Shown here: positions 44,708 to 55,967 of the stretch, piece after piece
Layout: every line of letters begins with the position of its first letter
How positions within the stretch are numbered: the first letter of the stretch is position 1
Assembly (NCBI GenBank): GCA_030549495.1
Contig: JAUIRK010001052.1
Coordinates: 2,046,001-2,110,000, forward strand
From: Nectonema munidae
Lineage: Eukaryota; Nematomorpha; Nectonematoida; Nectonematidae
Reading direction: 5' to 3'
Length of the DNA: 64,000 bases
The notes under the pieces: model-generated
What the model was told of the DNA's origin: nothing
Databases searched by the model: none
What the model saw: the letters and a program-made list of their open reading frames with translations, nothing else
Made by a program: the position numbers and the translations under genes

Positions 44708-44805
44708 AGATGGCCTAGTGGTAAGGGCGTGGGGTCTCAATACAGATGGTTGGTGTTCGATCTCTGATTGTGATGATCCTTACTATCTGTCCAGCTATGG
44801 AAAAT
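44708..44805 (+). repeat. tRNA-derived SINE head
   Basis: TGGCCTAGTGGTAAGG (44712-44727) is a good A box and GTGTTCGATCTC (44753-44764) a fair B box, about 40 bp apart. A tRNA-unrelated AT-rich tail follows. The open frame 44700-44903 across it is not a gene. Confidence 0.65.
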
Positions 44806-45440
44806 TTTTCTTCTCTTGGATGCCAAACCAACAAATAAAAAATGCCTTATTAAAAATTTTCTTTAACCCTATTTGTGACGGGTTATTTTTATTTACTCAG
44901 TGAATTGTTGCGAATCTCATGGTGTTATTTATTCATCATGAAAATCCATTAAAAGTGTAAATCAATGCCAAATATATGAACTTCAAAATATATTATAATT
45001 CAACATATTTTTGGCTTAACATCTTCCTAATTATTAAATAATAAACCAAATTATGATAATTAACTGTAAATTAGCTTTCATAAATGATTTAGCGCCAAAC
45101 CTATTTTAAAATAAACTGATCTTACACAGAAATTCGAACATGCTTAATTTGATTCTAAAAATAGTTTTGTCACTCTAGATTTAATTTGCGATTAGTGTTT
45201 AACTTTGGTTAATTTACGGTGAGAAATTTTTTTTATATTTTTGGAATAATTTTCGTCTTATTTAGTAATTCGGCCTTTCTCTATTTCATCATGACGGCAT
45301 TTTTGGATGTAACAATGACTTTATCCATCTAATAAATAGGGTTGTCAAACTACTTCACATTATGCATACTAATTTGGAAAACTAAGACCTGAAATGCACT
45401 GAGCATTTTAATAAAATATTTTTTATTTAAAATATTCTGA
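44806..45440. other. No recognised feature
   Basis: AT-rich DNA between the two direct-repeat copies. Confidence 0.4.
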
Positions 45441-45515
45441 GATAATTTTCCCGCATATATCATTAATTCAATTTGCAATTAGACACATTTTTTTACAGTA
45501 ATTACCAAAACTTGG
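45441..45515. repeat. Direct repeat pair, second copy
   Basis: Matches 44465-44540 in the same orientation with a handful of substitutions. Confidence 0.65.
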
Positions 45516-45719
45516 CCAAAAAGTGATATCTACATGATCAATTTAGTTATTAAAGGAAAATGGAAGAAAATTGGATGAAAAAAGAAATATAGAAAACGAA
45601 TAAAAGAAATAAGTATATAAAATATAAAATGGAGAAAAAAAAAAAAAGCCGGACAAAAGGGTTTTCACAACTGAAAAAATGTGTCAAAAAATAATTTTAT
45701 TTAAAAAAATATATTTATT

Positions 45720-46240
45720 TAAATTGTGGATAAATGTTTAGAGAGACACTTTCTCAGATGTAAACCGAAAAATTGATTGACAACCTAATTGCAAAAAATA
45801 ACGCCAGAATTCAAATTGGCATACTTGATTTGGTATAAAATATATATTCCATTTAAAATTTGAATTAATATCCTTCGAGAAAAATTTCAGACGTAAACTG
45901 CAAAAATAATTGAAACTTTTAGATATTTTGACATCCTAATTGTATAAACTTAGTATGAAAATTAAATCAGCATGAAAAATTTAAAATAAAATATATATTT
46001 TATTTAATTGAATAATATTGTTGGATACAATTTTTGGGCGTAAACGGCAAATTTGATTGACACTTTGAAAAATTTTTACACCCTAATTGAAAAAAAAGAT
46101 CCAGAAATGAAATCAACATGATCGATTTGGTATAAAAATGTGAATCAATGTTTTGATAAGTAATTTTATCTTCAACCAAAATTTTTATTGATGTATAAAT
46201 GTTATGTGTTTCAATATGATTATAAATTTTCAAGAGTGTT
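45720..46240. repeat. Satellite array 2, ~150-bp unit, about 3.5 units
   Basis: Units begin at TATAAAATATATATTCCATT (45833), AAAATATATATTTTATTT (about 45987) and GGTATAAAAATGTG (46130), each with the GTAAAC-GCAAAT-TTGATTGA motif of array 1. More diverged than array 1. Confidence 0.75.
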
Positions 46241-46425
46241 CATTTTAATATAAAAATTTTGTTGAAAAAAATGTACATTTGATTTTGACAGTTTTTTACA
46301 TGAGATGGTCATTCAGCTATTTTAAAAATAGAATCAAAGATGCAGATAGATCAAAGATTTTAGGAAAAGAAAGTTTGAAAGCATATGATTCAGCCAATTT
46401 TGTAGAATATAAATTTTTATATAAA
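46241..46425. repeat. Satellite-associated 3' flank, second copy
   Basis: Counterpart of 11281-11460, ending in CATATGATTCAGCCAATTTT. Confirms that array and flank form one repeat unit. Confidence 0.65.
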
Positions 46426-46670
46426 AAATATGTATTAAAGACACAAATCGTTTTATAAAAAAAAGTTTACCTCTCTCCAAAAATTTAAAGGATACTTGGC
46501 TCTGATTAGTAGTAGTATTAGAATAACGAACATGTGTTCACATATTCGAAAATTTTAGGGAAAAAATAAATTTGCGGAAGAATTTATACTAGGCAGAGAT
46601 TGGTTATGTGAAATAAAAAACAACATAATGAAAAATACTTTTCCATAATGCAAAAATAGTAGTGTCCACC
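46426..46670. other. No recognised feature
   Basis: AT-rich spacer. Confidence 0.4.
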
Positions 46671-46715
46671 CTTTGAGGAACAGAAGACCGGTGTCAGTTT
46701 TTTGTTTGATTATAT
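46671..46715. mobile_element. piggyBac-type MITE end fragment
   Basis: CCCTTTGAGGAACAG followed by ACCGGTGTCA is the reverse of the ACACCGGTGTCA...CCTCAAAGGG end at 56065-56091. Only one end remains. Confidence 0.5.
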
Positions 46716-47589
46716 AAGCTTCAATTGGAAATGAAAGGGAACTATAAACTTAAAAAATTTTGGTCCTTAAAGAGCAAAAATGAAAAGAGTAAAAATAGAA
46801 CTTCTTTAAAAAAAGATTGTTTACGCTAGTTAGTTATCAAAAAAAACCTCAAATAGAAGCACAGTCGAAGGGGATTATATTTTTGTAAGTCTACGATAAA
46901 AAGCTGGGAATTATCTAATTTGAATAAACGTCAATATAAATTCTAAGAAAAAATATATTTATTATAAAAAAACAAATATAGAGCAAGAAAATAGGATCAG
47001 CTTACAATTTGTTATAACAATTTTAACACCATTTGAAATAAATCTTATTTTTCAATGGTAGGAAATCATATTCAACCAATCCCTCTTCTATTTTTATCAA
47101 CCAACTTGAAATTGATAAGGAATCTAACAATATGCATTTCTAAATAAAATTGCCACATTGTCAATTAAGCTTTAAAATTATTAAATTATAAATGTTAAAA
47201 CATAAAAGTAGTCTTTCTCAAATGTTAGAACTCAATAATAGTCAAAAAAATCACGATAAAGTTTGTGGCATAGATTATCTAGACCGAAAATCCAGATGCC
47301 ATTAAATTAAAATTCAAAACTAGTAACAAAAACTTAGCATAATTTGAATATACACTATAAAAAGCAGAATAAAAAATATTATGAGATTTTTAATAGTAGA
47401 TGTTTAAAGCTTATATAATAAATATATAGCATTCTTATTAAAATTAAATTTAAAATCTCAGAAGTGTTGTTGGTCTGCTATTTATGGGAATATATATTTA
47501 ACTGATTAATTTGTAATTATAATATGGTTTGTAAAAATATAATCTTCTTCCGAGGGACTAAAATTAACGCGTCATGAAGGTTTAGAAGT
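46716..47589. other. No recognised feature
   Basis: AT-rich DNA without supported genes. Confidence 0.4.
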
Positions 47590-48235
47590 TATGTTTCATA
47601 TTTAGTTTTATTTAATCTCAATTTAGAAAGGATCTGACGAAAATTTAATGAGCTTCTTATTTTATCTCTGTTGCTCGAAGAGAAGTTTAGGAGACGGAAT
47701 ATAAAAAATTCCAGAAGTTTAACCCTTTTTATTATTTTTGATAAGAAAATCTTAGAATAGATTTCTAGGTTTTTGTTTAATTTCGTAATTATGGTTGCTT
47801 TTACGGTATAGTCAGTCATCCTTATAATTATCAATGTAAAGGTGCAATACTTTTTAGTTTAACAGATTGATTCAACAGATATATTTGATTAATTTGTAAT
47901 TGTAAGCGTGTAAAATTATGCTTAAGTAAATATATATATATTTTTTTTTATTTAATTTAACAAATGCCTTTGATTCCATTCTTAGTTTTTCTGTCATGAA
48001 AATTGTTTGGAACGATAGTAAATGAATTTTTAAACGGATTTTAAACATTTTATTGGTCGATATTTAAATTAATGGGGGCATGATGTTCAAAAGCCATGAA
48101 TCATTATTAATACTGAATTTATAAATTTCATAAATAAATATATTTTTTCTAGTTTCATTTAATCTCAATTTAGAAAGAAGCTTATCAAAAATTTAAAGCT
48201 AATCTCTGTTGCTGCCAAAGGAAGTATTCCACCAG
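47590..48235. repeat. Diverged direct duplication, ~550-bp offset
   Basis: TTTAATCTCAATTTAGAAAG at about 47614 recurs at 48157; each is followed by a TCTCTGTTGCT block (47663 and 48203). TGATTAATTTGTAATT recurs at 47500 and 47888. The minus-strand frame 47589-47834 lies in it without domain. Confidence 0.6.
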
Positions 48236-49189
48236 GGCTCGCGCTTTATTTATTGAGGCTTGAGCCCCCCTCCCCCAATTTGGTTAGCGCGGGCTCTGCG
48301 CTTCACCCCAACCCCTTTTTTCTGACTAACTAAATATTAGATACAAGCAAAAAATTACAATATAGTTTACTACAAAACTAGCTATACTCAGTAACTCATG
48401 TTGCTAGTTATATTATTAAAGATAATTCATAGGAATTTTTAAAAATGATTTAATTTTAGCCAATTAGATGCCTGATTTTCACGCAATCCGTTTATATAAT
48501 CAAAATTTATTCGAGATATGTTCAAACATAATTGGTTTGATTCTATTGTAATTATAATTAAAATGTTCCTTTTGTGGATAGATTTTTTGGTGTCTTTTAA
48601 GCTATAGCGGGAGAGAGGAAGTTATAAGCATTCAATAATGTAAATACTAAAAATGTTCGCTATAATAATTTTGATGAATTTAGAATATCAATTGGTAGTA
48701 AAAGAGGCTTTGAAGAGATATAAAGATAACTGTGAGGTGCCATGTGCGGGAAGGCATTTATTGCTCAGAATGAAAGGTTTTCGCACTAATAAAGAGGTAT
48801 TTTAATTAACTTGTAATTTATCTTTATTTCTAATTAATATTTACTTAAAGTTTTACTATTATCAATTTTAAATGTCTAAAACTACATTATCTAGACCAGC
48901 CTGTTCCAATTATTCTCCCTATGGCCTCAACGTCTATAATTGAAATAATTCCCTTTCTCTATTCCAAAAAAAAATTTTAATTTTGTTTTTTTATAATTTC
49001 ATATAAACAGTACAAGTTGTGTAACTCTGTCAGTTTGGTTCGAGCCATTTTGTTTCACCTAATTTTAAACACATTTTTTCAATATATTAGGGAAGAACAT
49101 TAGGGGATGGAATATTCATGGATTCAGATTTTAAAATAAGTTTCATAATTCTATAGTTACAACCTACAAATTATTTCCAATAATAGTCT
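48236..49189. other. Spacer with a GC-rich patch
   Basis: A GC-rich patch at 48235-48325 (GGGCTCGCGC, TTAGCGCGGGCTC) may be a transposon end; no partner found. The rest shows nothing. Confidence 0.3.
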
Positions 49190-49560
49190 AACCTGTTTAA
49201 GCGAGACAGTCTGTAGACCGAGTTTAAGTGCCTCTCTTAAGGAGACAGCAATAAAAAATCGTAATCTTTATATGTAAATTTTTTTTGATATTTATTCGAA
49301 TTAATTTTAAATATTTTATCGAACAAAAAAAGTTTGCAAACTTTTTTACAGATATAAAATAATTATTTAGATTAACGTTTCATTTTTTCAAACTCATCGT
49401 AGATGTGATATTTTATTAATTCCATAACTTTACTTAAATTGGAAGTATTCTCATAAAAGACGTAAATACTTTTAATTGTTGTAGAAATTCTGAAACTTAA
49501 AAAACGGAACGAACTTTTATTTCTCATCTTCATTATCATTGCTATCATATAATTCATCTG
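49190..49560 (-). pseudogene. Tigger-type fragment: transposase tail and one terminal region
   Basis: Minus strand 49557-49372 encodes FYENTSNLSKVMELI and YDEFEKMKR, resembling the C-terminal helix region of Tigger transposases. On the plus strand 49192-49245 (CCTGTTTAAGCGAGACAGTC ... TTTAAGTGCCTCTCTTAAGG) has the CTTAAGCGAGACA words of Tigger ends. The rest is deleted. Confidence 0.5.
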
Positions 49561-49776
49561 TTTTTTTAGTTCCTTCAGAAGAATTCTATTCGTAAAAATA
49601 TTATTCTAATAAAATATGTTTCCAAAACGAGGTTTTACTTGATAAAAAAGTAACATAATTTTTTAAATCAAAACTACTTATAACAAAAACGACAATAAAG
49701 AACTAAATGAAATTTATGGACGAACAAAATTTTTTTATCAACAAAATTTAAATTTTCAAAAAGAGTAAAAGTTCAG
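49561..49776. other. Spacer
   Basis: No feature recognised. Confidence 0.4.
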
Positions 49777-50800
49777 CAGGGACGCACATCCGGGGGCCAC
49801 TAGAGGAAAAGTCAAGGGGAGGCCGGGCCGCATCACATATTCAACAAAACAAGGTTTCGTTTATTAAAAAAAAGTACAAGTGTATAATATTCTAAATCTT
49901 TATTAATAACATTTAACATAAAAGTATATCTTTAAACTGATTCCTGTTGTCTTCTAGTAACTAGTCTTTGTTGCCTGAGACCTGGTTGCGCCACACATGT
50001 GACATATCTGGCTTTAGAGAGGAAGCAAATGAGACCTTCAATAGAGCTTGGAGATGCTCATCAGTCAGTTTAGACCTGTACTTTGACTTCGTGAAGTTTA
50101 AGGTGGAGAAGAATTTTTCACACAGATATGTGCTGCCAAAAAGGCACATGATTCGCTTAAACATCTTTGAAAGCTCATGGAAGGTAGGAGGCAATTCTCT
50201 CAAAAATCATCCTAGGATGTCTGCATTCCTATTCACTTCCCTGAACTTGGCTTTGAGCTCAGAATTGCACTTATAATTTGGGGGGGGGGGGGGTTTATAA
50301 AGGAAAAAGGATTAGAAAAATTTGAAAAGTGATTGTGTGTTTTAAATCAAACTTGATCAATTTCTTCCTGAAGACTCACAATGGCATCAACATACTTCTT
50401 ACCACTGAATGTCATGCCTGTATCCATGAGTGTTTTGCATGCTGGGAAATGACAAATGTTTTTCTTAGAGAGCTGGGCATAACACAAGTTTTGTAGAAAA
50501 TGCTCTTACAACATTGCCATAGCCAGCACTGTCAAGTTGTCCTTGGCCTTGTAACTTCTTGTTTAATGCATTCAGTTCCTGAGTAATGTCAACAAGAAAA
50601 GCATGAGCCATTTTGGATCATTTAGCACAGAAACAGCTTTCCCAGCATTCTCCATGAAGGCTTTCACTTTGGCTCTCATCTCAAAAAATCTCTTCAGAGT
50701 GGTTCCTCGACTTAGCCAACGTACCTCAGTAAAGTAGAATACATCTTTATATTTTGATCATATTTCTTCCAAATAAGTGCAAAACTGCCGGTGCTTTAAA
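49777..50800 (-). pseudogene. hAT transposase (EPM2AIP1/GTF2IRD2-like), C-terminal half
   Basis: Minus strand from about 50800: TEVRWLSRGTTLKRFFEMRA and KVKAFMENAGKAV; HAFLVDITQELNALNKKLQG; then 50203-49961 with MFKRIMCLFGSTYLCEKFFS and SKYRSKLTDEHLQALLKVS, the hAT dimerisation block. The order matches BED-type hAT proteins. CAGGGACGCACATCC at 49777 is a terminal-repeat-like sequence of the CAGGGGCGCACATCC family, just 3' of the gene. At least three frame changes; the N-terminal half is cut off by the repeat that starts at 50802. A G-run at 50280-50293 lies inside the coding remnant. Plus frame 49968-50276 is a shadow. Confidence 0.75.
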
Positions 50801-51570
50801 CCAGAGGCGCACATCCTCGAAATTATTGGGGGGGGGGGGTGAAATCTTTTTGTTGCAATTTTCAAAATTAGTGGTCTGGAAATACCGCGGGAGACCAAAT
50901 ATTCAAGCAATCCTAATAGAGTGTATTCAGCGGATACCTAAAGTCTTAAATTTATAAGACTACTTTATATTTTTTTACAAATTTGGTCAATTTAAATACT
51001 ATACTTCCAGCGAAAATATTTTAATTAAATTTGCAGAATATACAGTAGTTTAAAAAAATCCAAAATTGTTGGGGGGGGGGGGGGTGGAATAGGCTTTTCA
51101 TTTGAAAATGAAGTAGTCTACCAGGCACATTACAGGAATTGATGAAAGGATATTTGATTCATAGAGAAAACAAATAACTGAAGGTTGGATAGTTTTATAT
51201 GAGTGAATGTAGTCTGAAGGCAAAGAGTCTACTAGACACCCGCGATGTTTATTAAAAAAATGTGATTGATTCAGTGACAAGGGTATAAAATGTAATTATA
51301 ATTGTGCAAACAAAAATAAAACAATAAATTAAGATTGCATTATTTTATTTTTCTCAGCATCATTCAAAAATAGTTTAAAAGCTAAATTGAGGCAAGCAAA
51401 TCTACAAAAAGTAAAATAACTTTTAACATTTTGCAATGATTTGCCTTTTATAATAACTTTTAAGGAAAAAAAAGTCTATCAGAAAAAGTTATAGAGCTTC
51501 AACAAAAACTAAACAATTTTTACAGTATAACTTAAGTTTTTTGAAAACTAATTTGACGTATCCCCTACAG

Positions 51571-51754
51571 CAGCGTTTTTCAAACTGTGGGTCCCGACCC
51601 TTCAGTGGGTCGCGTGAAAAATAAAATGGGTCATGACAAAAAAGAAAGGACATATAAATAGTCGATGCTGAATAAATGAACCTAGTGAACAGAGTTTGTC
51701 TTATTACACCTAAGTATTATGGGTCGCGATGCAAAAAAAGTTTGAAAAATGCTG
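51571..51754. mobile_element. hAT MITE with perfect 8-bp duplication, 184 bp
   Basis: Ends CAGCGTTTTTCAAACT and AGTTTGAAAAATGCTG are 16-bp inverted repeats (one mismatch), flanked by CCCTACAG on both sides (51563-51570 and 51755-51762). GGGTC words occur at both ends (GGGTCCCGACC; GGGTCGCGATGC). Copies A and B lack it. Non-coding. Confidence 0.95.
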
Positions 51755-51775
51755 CCCTACAGCATACTCTATTGG

Positions 51776-51900
51776 TGGCATGACAGGTTTGTTGAGATGA
51801 TGAACTAAGCACAGAAGCCTCTGGGTTCGATTCCTCATCGATACGAATTTGTTCATAGTTTGGCATAATCGGTACACCAGTGCATTGTCAATGAAAATAC
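51776..51900 (+). repeat. tRNA-derived SINE with intact promoter boxes
   Basis: A box TGGCATGACAGG (51776-51787) and perfect B box GGTTCGATTCC (51824-51834), then the body TTTGTTCATAGTTTGGCATA. Best preserved of the family, so this strand could be transcribed by RNA polymerase III if not silenced. Confidence 0.75.
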
Positions 51901-52119
51901 ATCCGCTGCACCTTACCTTTTACTCAAAATTGAAAAATTTGCTACATAATTAACATAAGAGAGAAAGGAAACAAAATAAACTAATAAAGTTCTCAGAATA
52001 ATTTCAATATAATAGAAGGCATAAAGAATGAGAGTTTATTTGATATTTTCAAGTTTTTATAAGCAGGAAAAGCCAACGTTTAAGTAGCTAACCCTTATAA
52101 TTAAAAAATTATTTAAACT

Positions 52120-52422
52120 AACGGTTGACAGACATTTCGCCCCATAGACAATTTGCCACCTGGACAAATAGTCTGATAGGCTATTTGTTTCATCCATCTT
52201 TGCTTATTATATGTGTAAAATTATTAAAAAATTTTATATTCTTGTTTATTTTATCTATAAAATTATTTCAAATTAATCATTTAATCCTAATTTTTTAGAA
52301 TGTCCATGAGACAAATTGTCTTATGAAAATAACGGGGCGAATTGTCGATGAAAATAATGTGGCGAATTGTCCATGGGAAGAACTGTCTTATGATGGGGCG
52401 AAATGTCCGAGGACCAAACTAA
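52120..52422. mobile_element. MITE with repeated AATTGTC / GACAATT words
   Basis: GACATTTCGCCCCATAGAC at the left pairs with GGGGCGAAATGTCC at the right. Between them GACAATTTG, AAATTGTC, CGAATTGTC (twice) recur. No protein. Type of element not assigned. Confidence 0.6.
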
Positions 52423-52863
52423 CATAAATCAAAGTATACGAGAAAAGAAAATCATTGCGTTTTTTTGAATATTTCTGTCTACAAATAAAATTCTGACAGC
52501 TGTCATAAATAGATCAAGTACATTTTTAACAACTGAAACATTTTGTTTCGATATTATATTTTTATTATAATAATCAACAAATTTTCTTAAAAAAAGTAAT
52601 TTGATTATGTGCAGTGTTATTATAAAATTTAACAATCGAACATTATAAAAAATATCTCTGCTCAAATATTAAGCAAATAGAGTATTCTTGCTTTTAAAGT
52701 GAATAGATAATCAAAATATTCATACCCAAATAACTCTTTAAAAAAATTTGACTTAAAAATTTCAAATGTTACAAAATGTAGCAAACGTAGTGATAAAGAT
52801 TAAGTAACTTTTGTTGAAAAAAAATTCTTAGCTTTTAGAATTTTTTTTAGATGTGCGCCCCTG
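52423..52863. other. Right part of copy C, no gene
   Basis: AT-rich; the minus-strand frame 52429-52665 has no domain or start context. Confidence 0.35.
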
Positions 52864-53690
52864 ACCCCAATATATTGTCACATGTGCCTCGACAGATGTA
52901 GGTTGTGCTGCAGCTGTAAAGCTTCCTACCCTAGAAAATATGAAAAGAACTATTCGAAACACACGTGCAAGTAAGAATCTTGGACATGCTTTGCCTAACA
53001 GTTCTCTCGATCTTGATATCCCTAAAGAGTTTACAATTACCAACAAAGGAGATTTATTTCTTATCTATGACTCAGGTCCAACAAATGGCGGGATTTTAAT
53101 TTTTGCAACTCAAAAGAATCTCGACATCTTAGTTCATTCCGAGCACTGCTATGCTGACGGAACTTTTAAAATTGTGCCTTCGATTTTTTGTCAACTCTAT
53201 ACAATACATGGTGTGAAATTGGGTAAAATTATGCCTCTTGTATATGCATTGTTACCTAACAAAACTCAAGAAACCTATAAAAAGTTCCTGGTGGCTTTAA
53301 AAGAAAAATTCCTATATTCCAGCCTTTGACTATCATGTTCGACTTTGAACTGGCCATGGTAAAGGCAATTGAGCAAGAATTTCCAAGATCTAAATGTCGT
53401 GGGTGCTTTTTTTATTTTTGTCAGAGCGTTTATAGAAAAATACAAGGAAGTGGATTAAAGAGTATGTACGACACTAATCCTGAATTTCCTCTTAAGCTCG
53501 ATTGTATCTGCTTTCGCCTTTATACCGGTACAGAGTGTTGTGGAAACATTTGAATTTTTAACAGAAAATGAAAATTTTCCAGCTGAACTTCAAGAAGTGA
53601 TTGATTACTTTGAAGATACATCAATTGGCGGACCAATCAGGCGCAACCTCAAAAAGTTACTGAAAGCTCAGTGTTCCCATTGGAAACATT
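52864..53690 (+). pseudogene. MULE transposase fragment, copy 4
   Basis: Open from the repeat edge: CASTDVGCAAAVKLPTLENM, KRTIRNTRASKNLGHALPN, a GDLFLIYDSGPTNGGILIFA block, then HCYADGTFKIVPSIFCQLYT with the first catalytic D, MPLVYALLPNKTQETYKKFL, FDFELAMVKAIEQEFPRSKC (second core block) and RGCFFYFCQSVYRKIQ. A frame change near 53325 precedes MFDFELAM and another near 53500 precedes SAFAFIPVQSVVETF and VIDYFEDTSIGG. It ends before the EGWH region, so the last catalytic residue is missing. Unlike copies 1-3 the core has no introns. It is a different MULE subfamily, more like FLYWCH MULEs of other animals. The N-terminus is replaced by the hAT-like repeat ending at 52863. Confidence 0.8.
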
Positions 53691-54313
53691 AAACTTGTAA
53701 ACTTTTTTTAAGTTCTAAAATAAATAATAAAATTTAATATTTTCTATAGATTTCAAAATATATATTTATAATGGAGCCAAAATATTCAAAAAAATCTACT
53801 TCATAATATTTGAAAAAAATTGGTAACTTTAATTTTTCCTCCATATCCTAATTCTAAATGCAATAAGCTTTAATTTGATATCCATATTCGTTTAATCGTT
53901 TTCATTTGAAAGAGTACAATCCATCGGGCAATGGTTGTTAGGCAAGATGCCTTCTTACCCCTCCACTCAGAATAATTTGGGCCTTGCAGAGATGTAGCCT
54001 ATTCTTTATTTTTTTCTCCCACTCTATAGGGAATATTCCAGCTCAAAATTGTCATCCTGAAAATTTTACCTGGAAGTTACAGAATTCAATGTTGCATGAA
54101 TTTGGTTGTCGTTTTCTTAGTATTTATTTCTCTCGGACACCTCCGTTTCTAATTTAGGTAAACCTAGGATTTCTTTTTTTTGAGTAGAATTAATTATGAA
54201 AATTTCGTTATCAAAATTTAATAGTCCGTAAGTATGAGAGAAAATATCATAGTAGTTTTAGAACTTTGATTTTTGGCATACATTTAAATTCTTACTTTAA
54301 AAACAAAAAATCA
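53691..54313. other. Intergenic DNA upstream of the small membrane-protein gene
   Basis: A short ATG frame near 53949 (MPSYPSTQNNLGLAEM) and a segment near 54040 with PENFTWKLQNSMLHEF look protein-like, but they could not be joined in frame to each other or to the next gene. Possible exons of an unrecognised gene or chance. Confidence 0.3.
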
Positions 54314-54741
54314 ATGAAAAAGGGCGTAGTAACTGCTATTGAGTGCACATCACATCATTATCTTGTATACCAATTTTATATTTAGTTGCAATGGGTTATT
54401 CCTCTATCTTGCTGGGTCGCAATTTCTTTATCCTATTTCTGGACTAATTACATGCTTTGGGATCCCGATCGAATGTAAGTATATTTTAATTCGTTTCATA
54501 GCCTTCTTTTGACAGGTATATTTTAGATCAATGAAGATGTTTAGAGCTGGAAAATACGAAGAATTTGAAAGACTTGATCCAACCATTGAGTCTTCAGTAT
54601 TACTTTTTTTATATGCCTTGAAAATTTGTTTTTACAATATCCTATTTTTTCATCAAGCTGTCTCATAGCATATTTACGCGAAAAAAGCTAGAATTATCGC
54701 CCTTGCAAAAGGAATATGTTGACAAACTCGATCATTTGTAA
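54314..54741 (+). CDS. Compact four-exon gene, ~84-residue single-pass membrane protein
   Basis: Exons 54314-54325, 54386-54474, 54527-54596 and 54658-54741 join in phase across GT-AG introns of 60, 52 and 61 bp. The product starts MKKG, has a hydrophobic segment (WVIPLSCWVAISLSYFWTNY, residues about 7-27), then a charged region (DPDRISMKMFRAGKYEEFER; LELSPLQKEYVDKL) and stops at 54739-54741. AATAAA lies 81 bp past the stop (54822). The first exon is the least certain (four codons; donor GGC|GTAGTA), as is the choice of acceptor TTTTAG at 54526 over CAG at 54515, made because it keeps the frame. No family is recognised. Size and topology resemble small mitochondrial or ER membrane subunits, which is only an analogy. 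Confidence 0.5.
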
Positions 54742-55112
54742 TCATCGACATCTGTGCGAAATGGAAAGTTTTTTGTTACGTCAATTTTCTTTTGATTTTT
54801 AAAGTTGTAACTATTTAAATAAATAAAGCTTAACTTTTTTCGTTAATTTACATTGTAAAACAATAAAAAAAAACGCAAATATGAATAGCGTGTTATAGAA
54901 CCTGGGTGAAAGGCAAAGCACTTGGCCTCACTTTTGCCATACCAATTATATTATATTATATGCAGAGAGGAAAGAACCATTCGAAGGATTGATATTTTTA
55001 TTAACAGATATTAAAGATGCGTCTTTATCATTCTTATTCTTTAATATTTGGAAAAAATTGTCAGTCAAAAATATATCTATTTTTGGTTTGATTTAATTTC
55101 TTTCTTTGAAAG
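54742..55112. other. 3' flank and spacer
   Basis: Holds the poly-A signal of the gene above (54822-54827). A 30-codon frame at 54900-54992 (VKGKALGLTFAIPIILYYMQ) looks membrane-like but lacks start and donor. Confidence 0.3.
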
Positions 55113-55179
55113 ATACGACAGAAGAGGCAAGAAATTTATCCTGTATCCTGATCCCCATTCTGCTATTCGTCCAGTTTGA
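55113..55179 (+). CDS. Candidate terminal exon, product unknown
   Basis: After a pyrimidine-rich acceptor (AATTTCTTTCTTTGAAAG, to 55112) the frame reads YDRRGKKFILYPDPHSAIRP, V and stops at 55177-55179. An AATAAA lies about 40 bp downstream (55220). The residues are not those of random AT-rich frames. The upstream exon was not found; family unknown. Confidence 0.3.
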
Positions 55180-55758
55180 GATTAGAATCATTTAATTGTA
55201 ATTTAAATACTATTCACAAATAAACCAATTTTTTTATATTACCATCTATAACTAATAAAAATTTATTGTGAAACAGTTCATTTTTTTCTGTATATTTCCA
55301 AAATGAATCAGCTAAATAGAAAAGGTGCTTGCCACAACCCTTCACTTTGAGTGATATGATATGGGCGTTAAATGAGATAAATTGTTTCTTCTTACTTCTT
55401 TTATCACTGTCCTTAATAATAAAGCCTTTGAATCTTCATTAATAGTGGACCCTTTTTGTTACCATACACAAATATATTATATAATTATATTCATGTCATT
55501 TAGTCAATATAAAGAAGACAAAAAATTAAAGTAATTACGTTAATCAGGAAATAATTTAAAATACAAAAAGTGGAGAATAATAACTTCAAGCATAAAAAGT
55601 TTTTAATTTCTTTTTGTTTTTTTTAATAATAATAATTTTAAATAGTTTGGCAACCTTTGCTTTTGATATTTTTGAATTCTTTTGAGATGATCTAATTTTA
55701 CTTATTTATATATTGTTATTTGAGCTCATCTCTCAATATTTTTTCAACTAATTTCTCC
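55180..55758. other. No recognised feature
   Basis: AT-rich DNA. Confidence 0.4.
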
Positions 55759-55874
55759 TTAACCCTTTAAGGCATTGATTTTCTATTTTCTGCTTTCTTT
55801 CTCAATGAGTTTTTATATAAATTAAGCAGACGTATTTTTGGACACTGGTGTCCCACTGTGCCTGAAAGGGTTAA
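55759..55874. mobile_element. piggyBac-type MITE
   Basis: TTAA at both sides (55759-55762; 55871-55874), inner ends CCCTTTAAGGCA and TGCCTGAAAGGG, and an inner AAGCAGACG. Same family as the next entry but diverged. Confidence 0.8.
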
Positions 55875-55967
55875 CTTGAATTCTGTTCTCAATATTTAGA
55901 TAAAACAAAAAATTTTCAAGTAAATTTTAGCCATATTCACTAAAATAATATTATGAAACTCTAGTCT

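Larger units (their letters stand above)
50802..52863. mobile_element. hAT-like composite repeat, copy C
   Basis: CAGAGGCGCACATCC at 50802 and GATGTGCGCCCCTG ending at 52863 are inverted ends of the same family as copy B. Interior matches copy B (50830-51340 with 12670-13800) and copy A (51330-52110). Nested elements: hAT MITE 51571-51754 and a further MITE 52120-52422. No target duplication is apparent. Confidence 0.6.

Noticed and set aside
44708-44770. tRNA gene
   Set aside because: A and B boxes are present but no full cloverleaf or 3' acceptor pairing is seen; it fits a SINE head.
54386-54474. Similarity of WTNYMLWDPDR to the W-x-D-x-L-x-WDP motif of nicotinic acetylcholine receptors, and vaguely to NDUFA4-type subunits
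   Set aside because: Only a few residues agree, the preceding segment is a membrane span, and the following exons do not continue either family.
54900-54992. Membrane-protein exon (VKGKALGLTFAIPIILYYMQ)
   Set aside because: The acceptor is weak, there is no donor or start, and the sequence around GGTGAAAGGCAAAGCAC may be repeat-derived.
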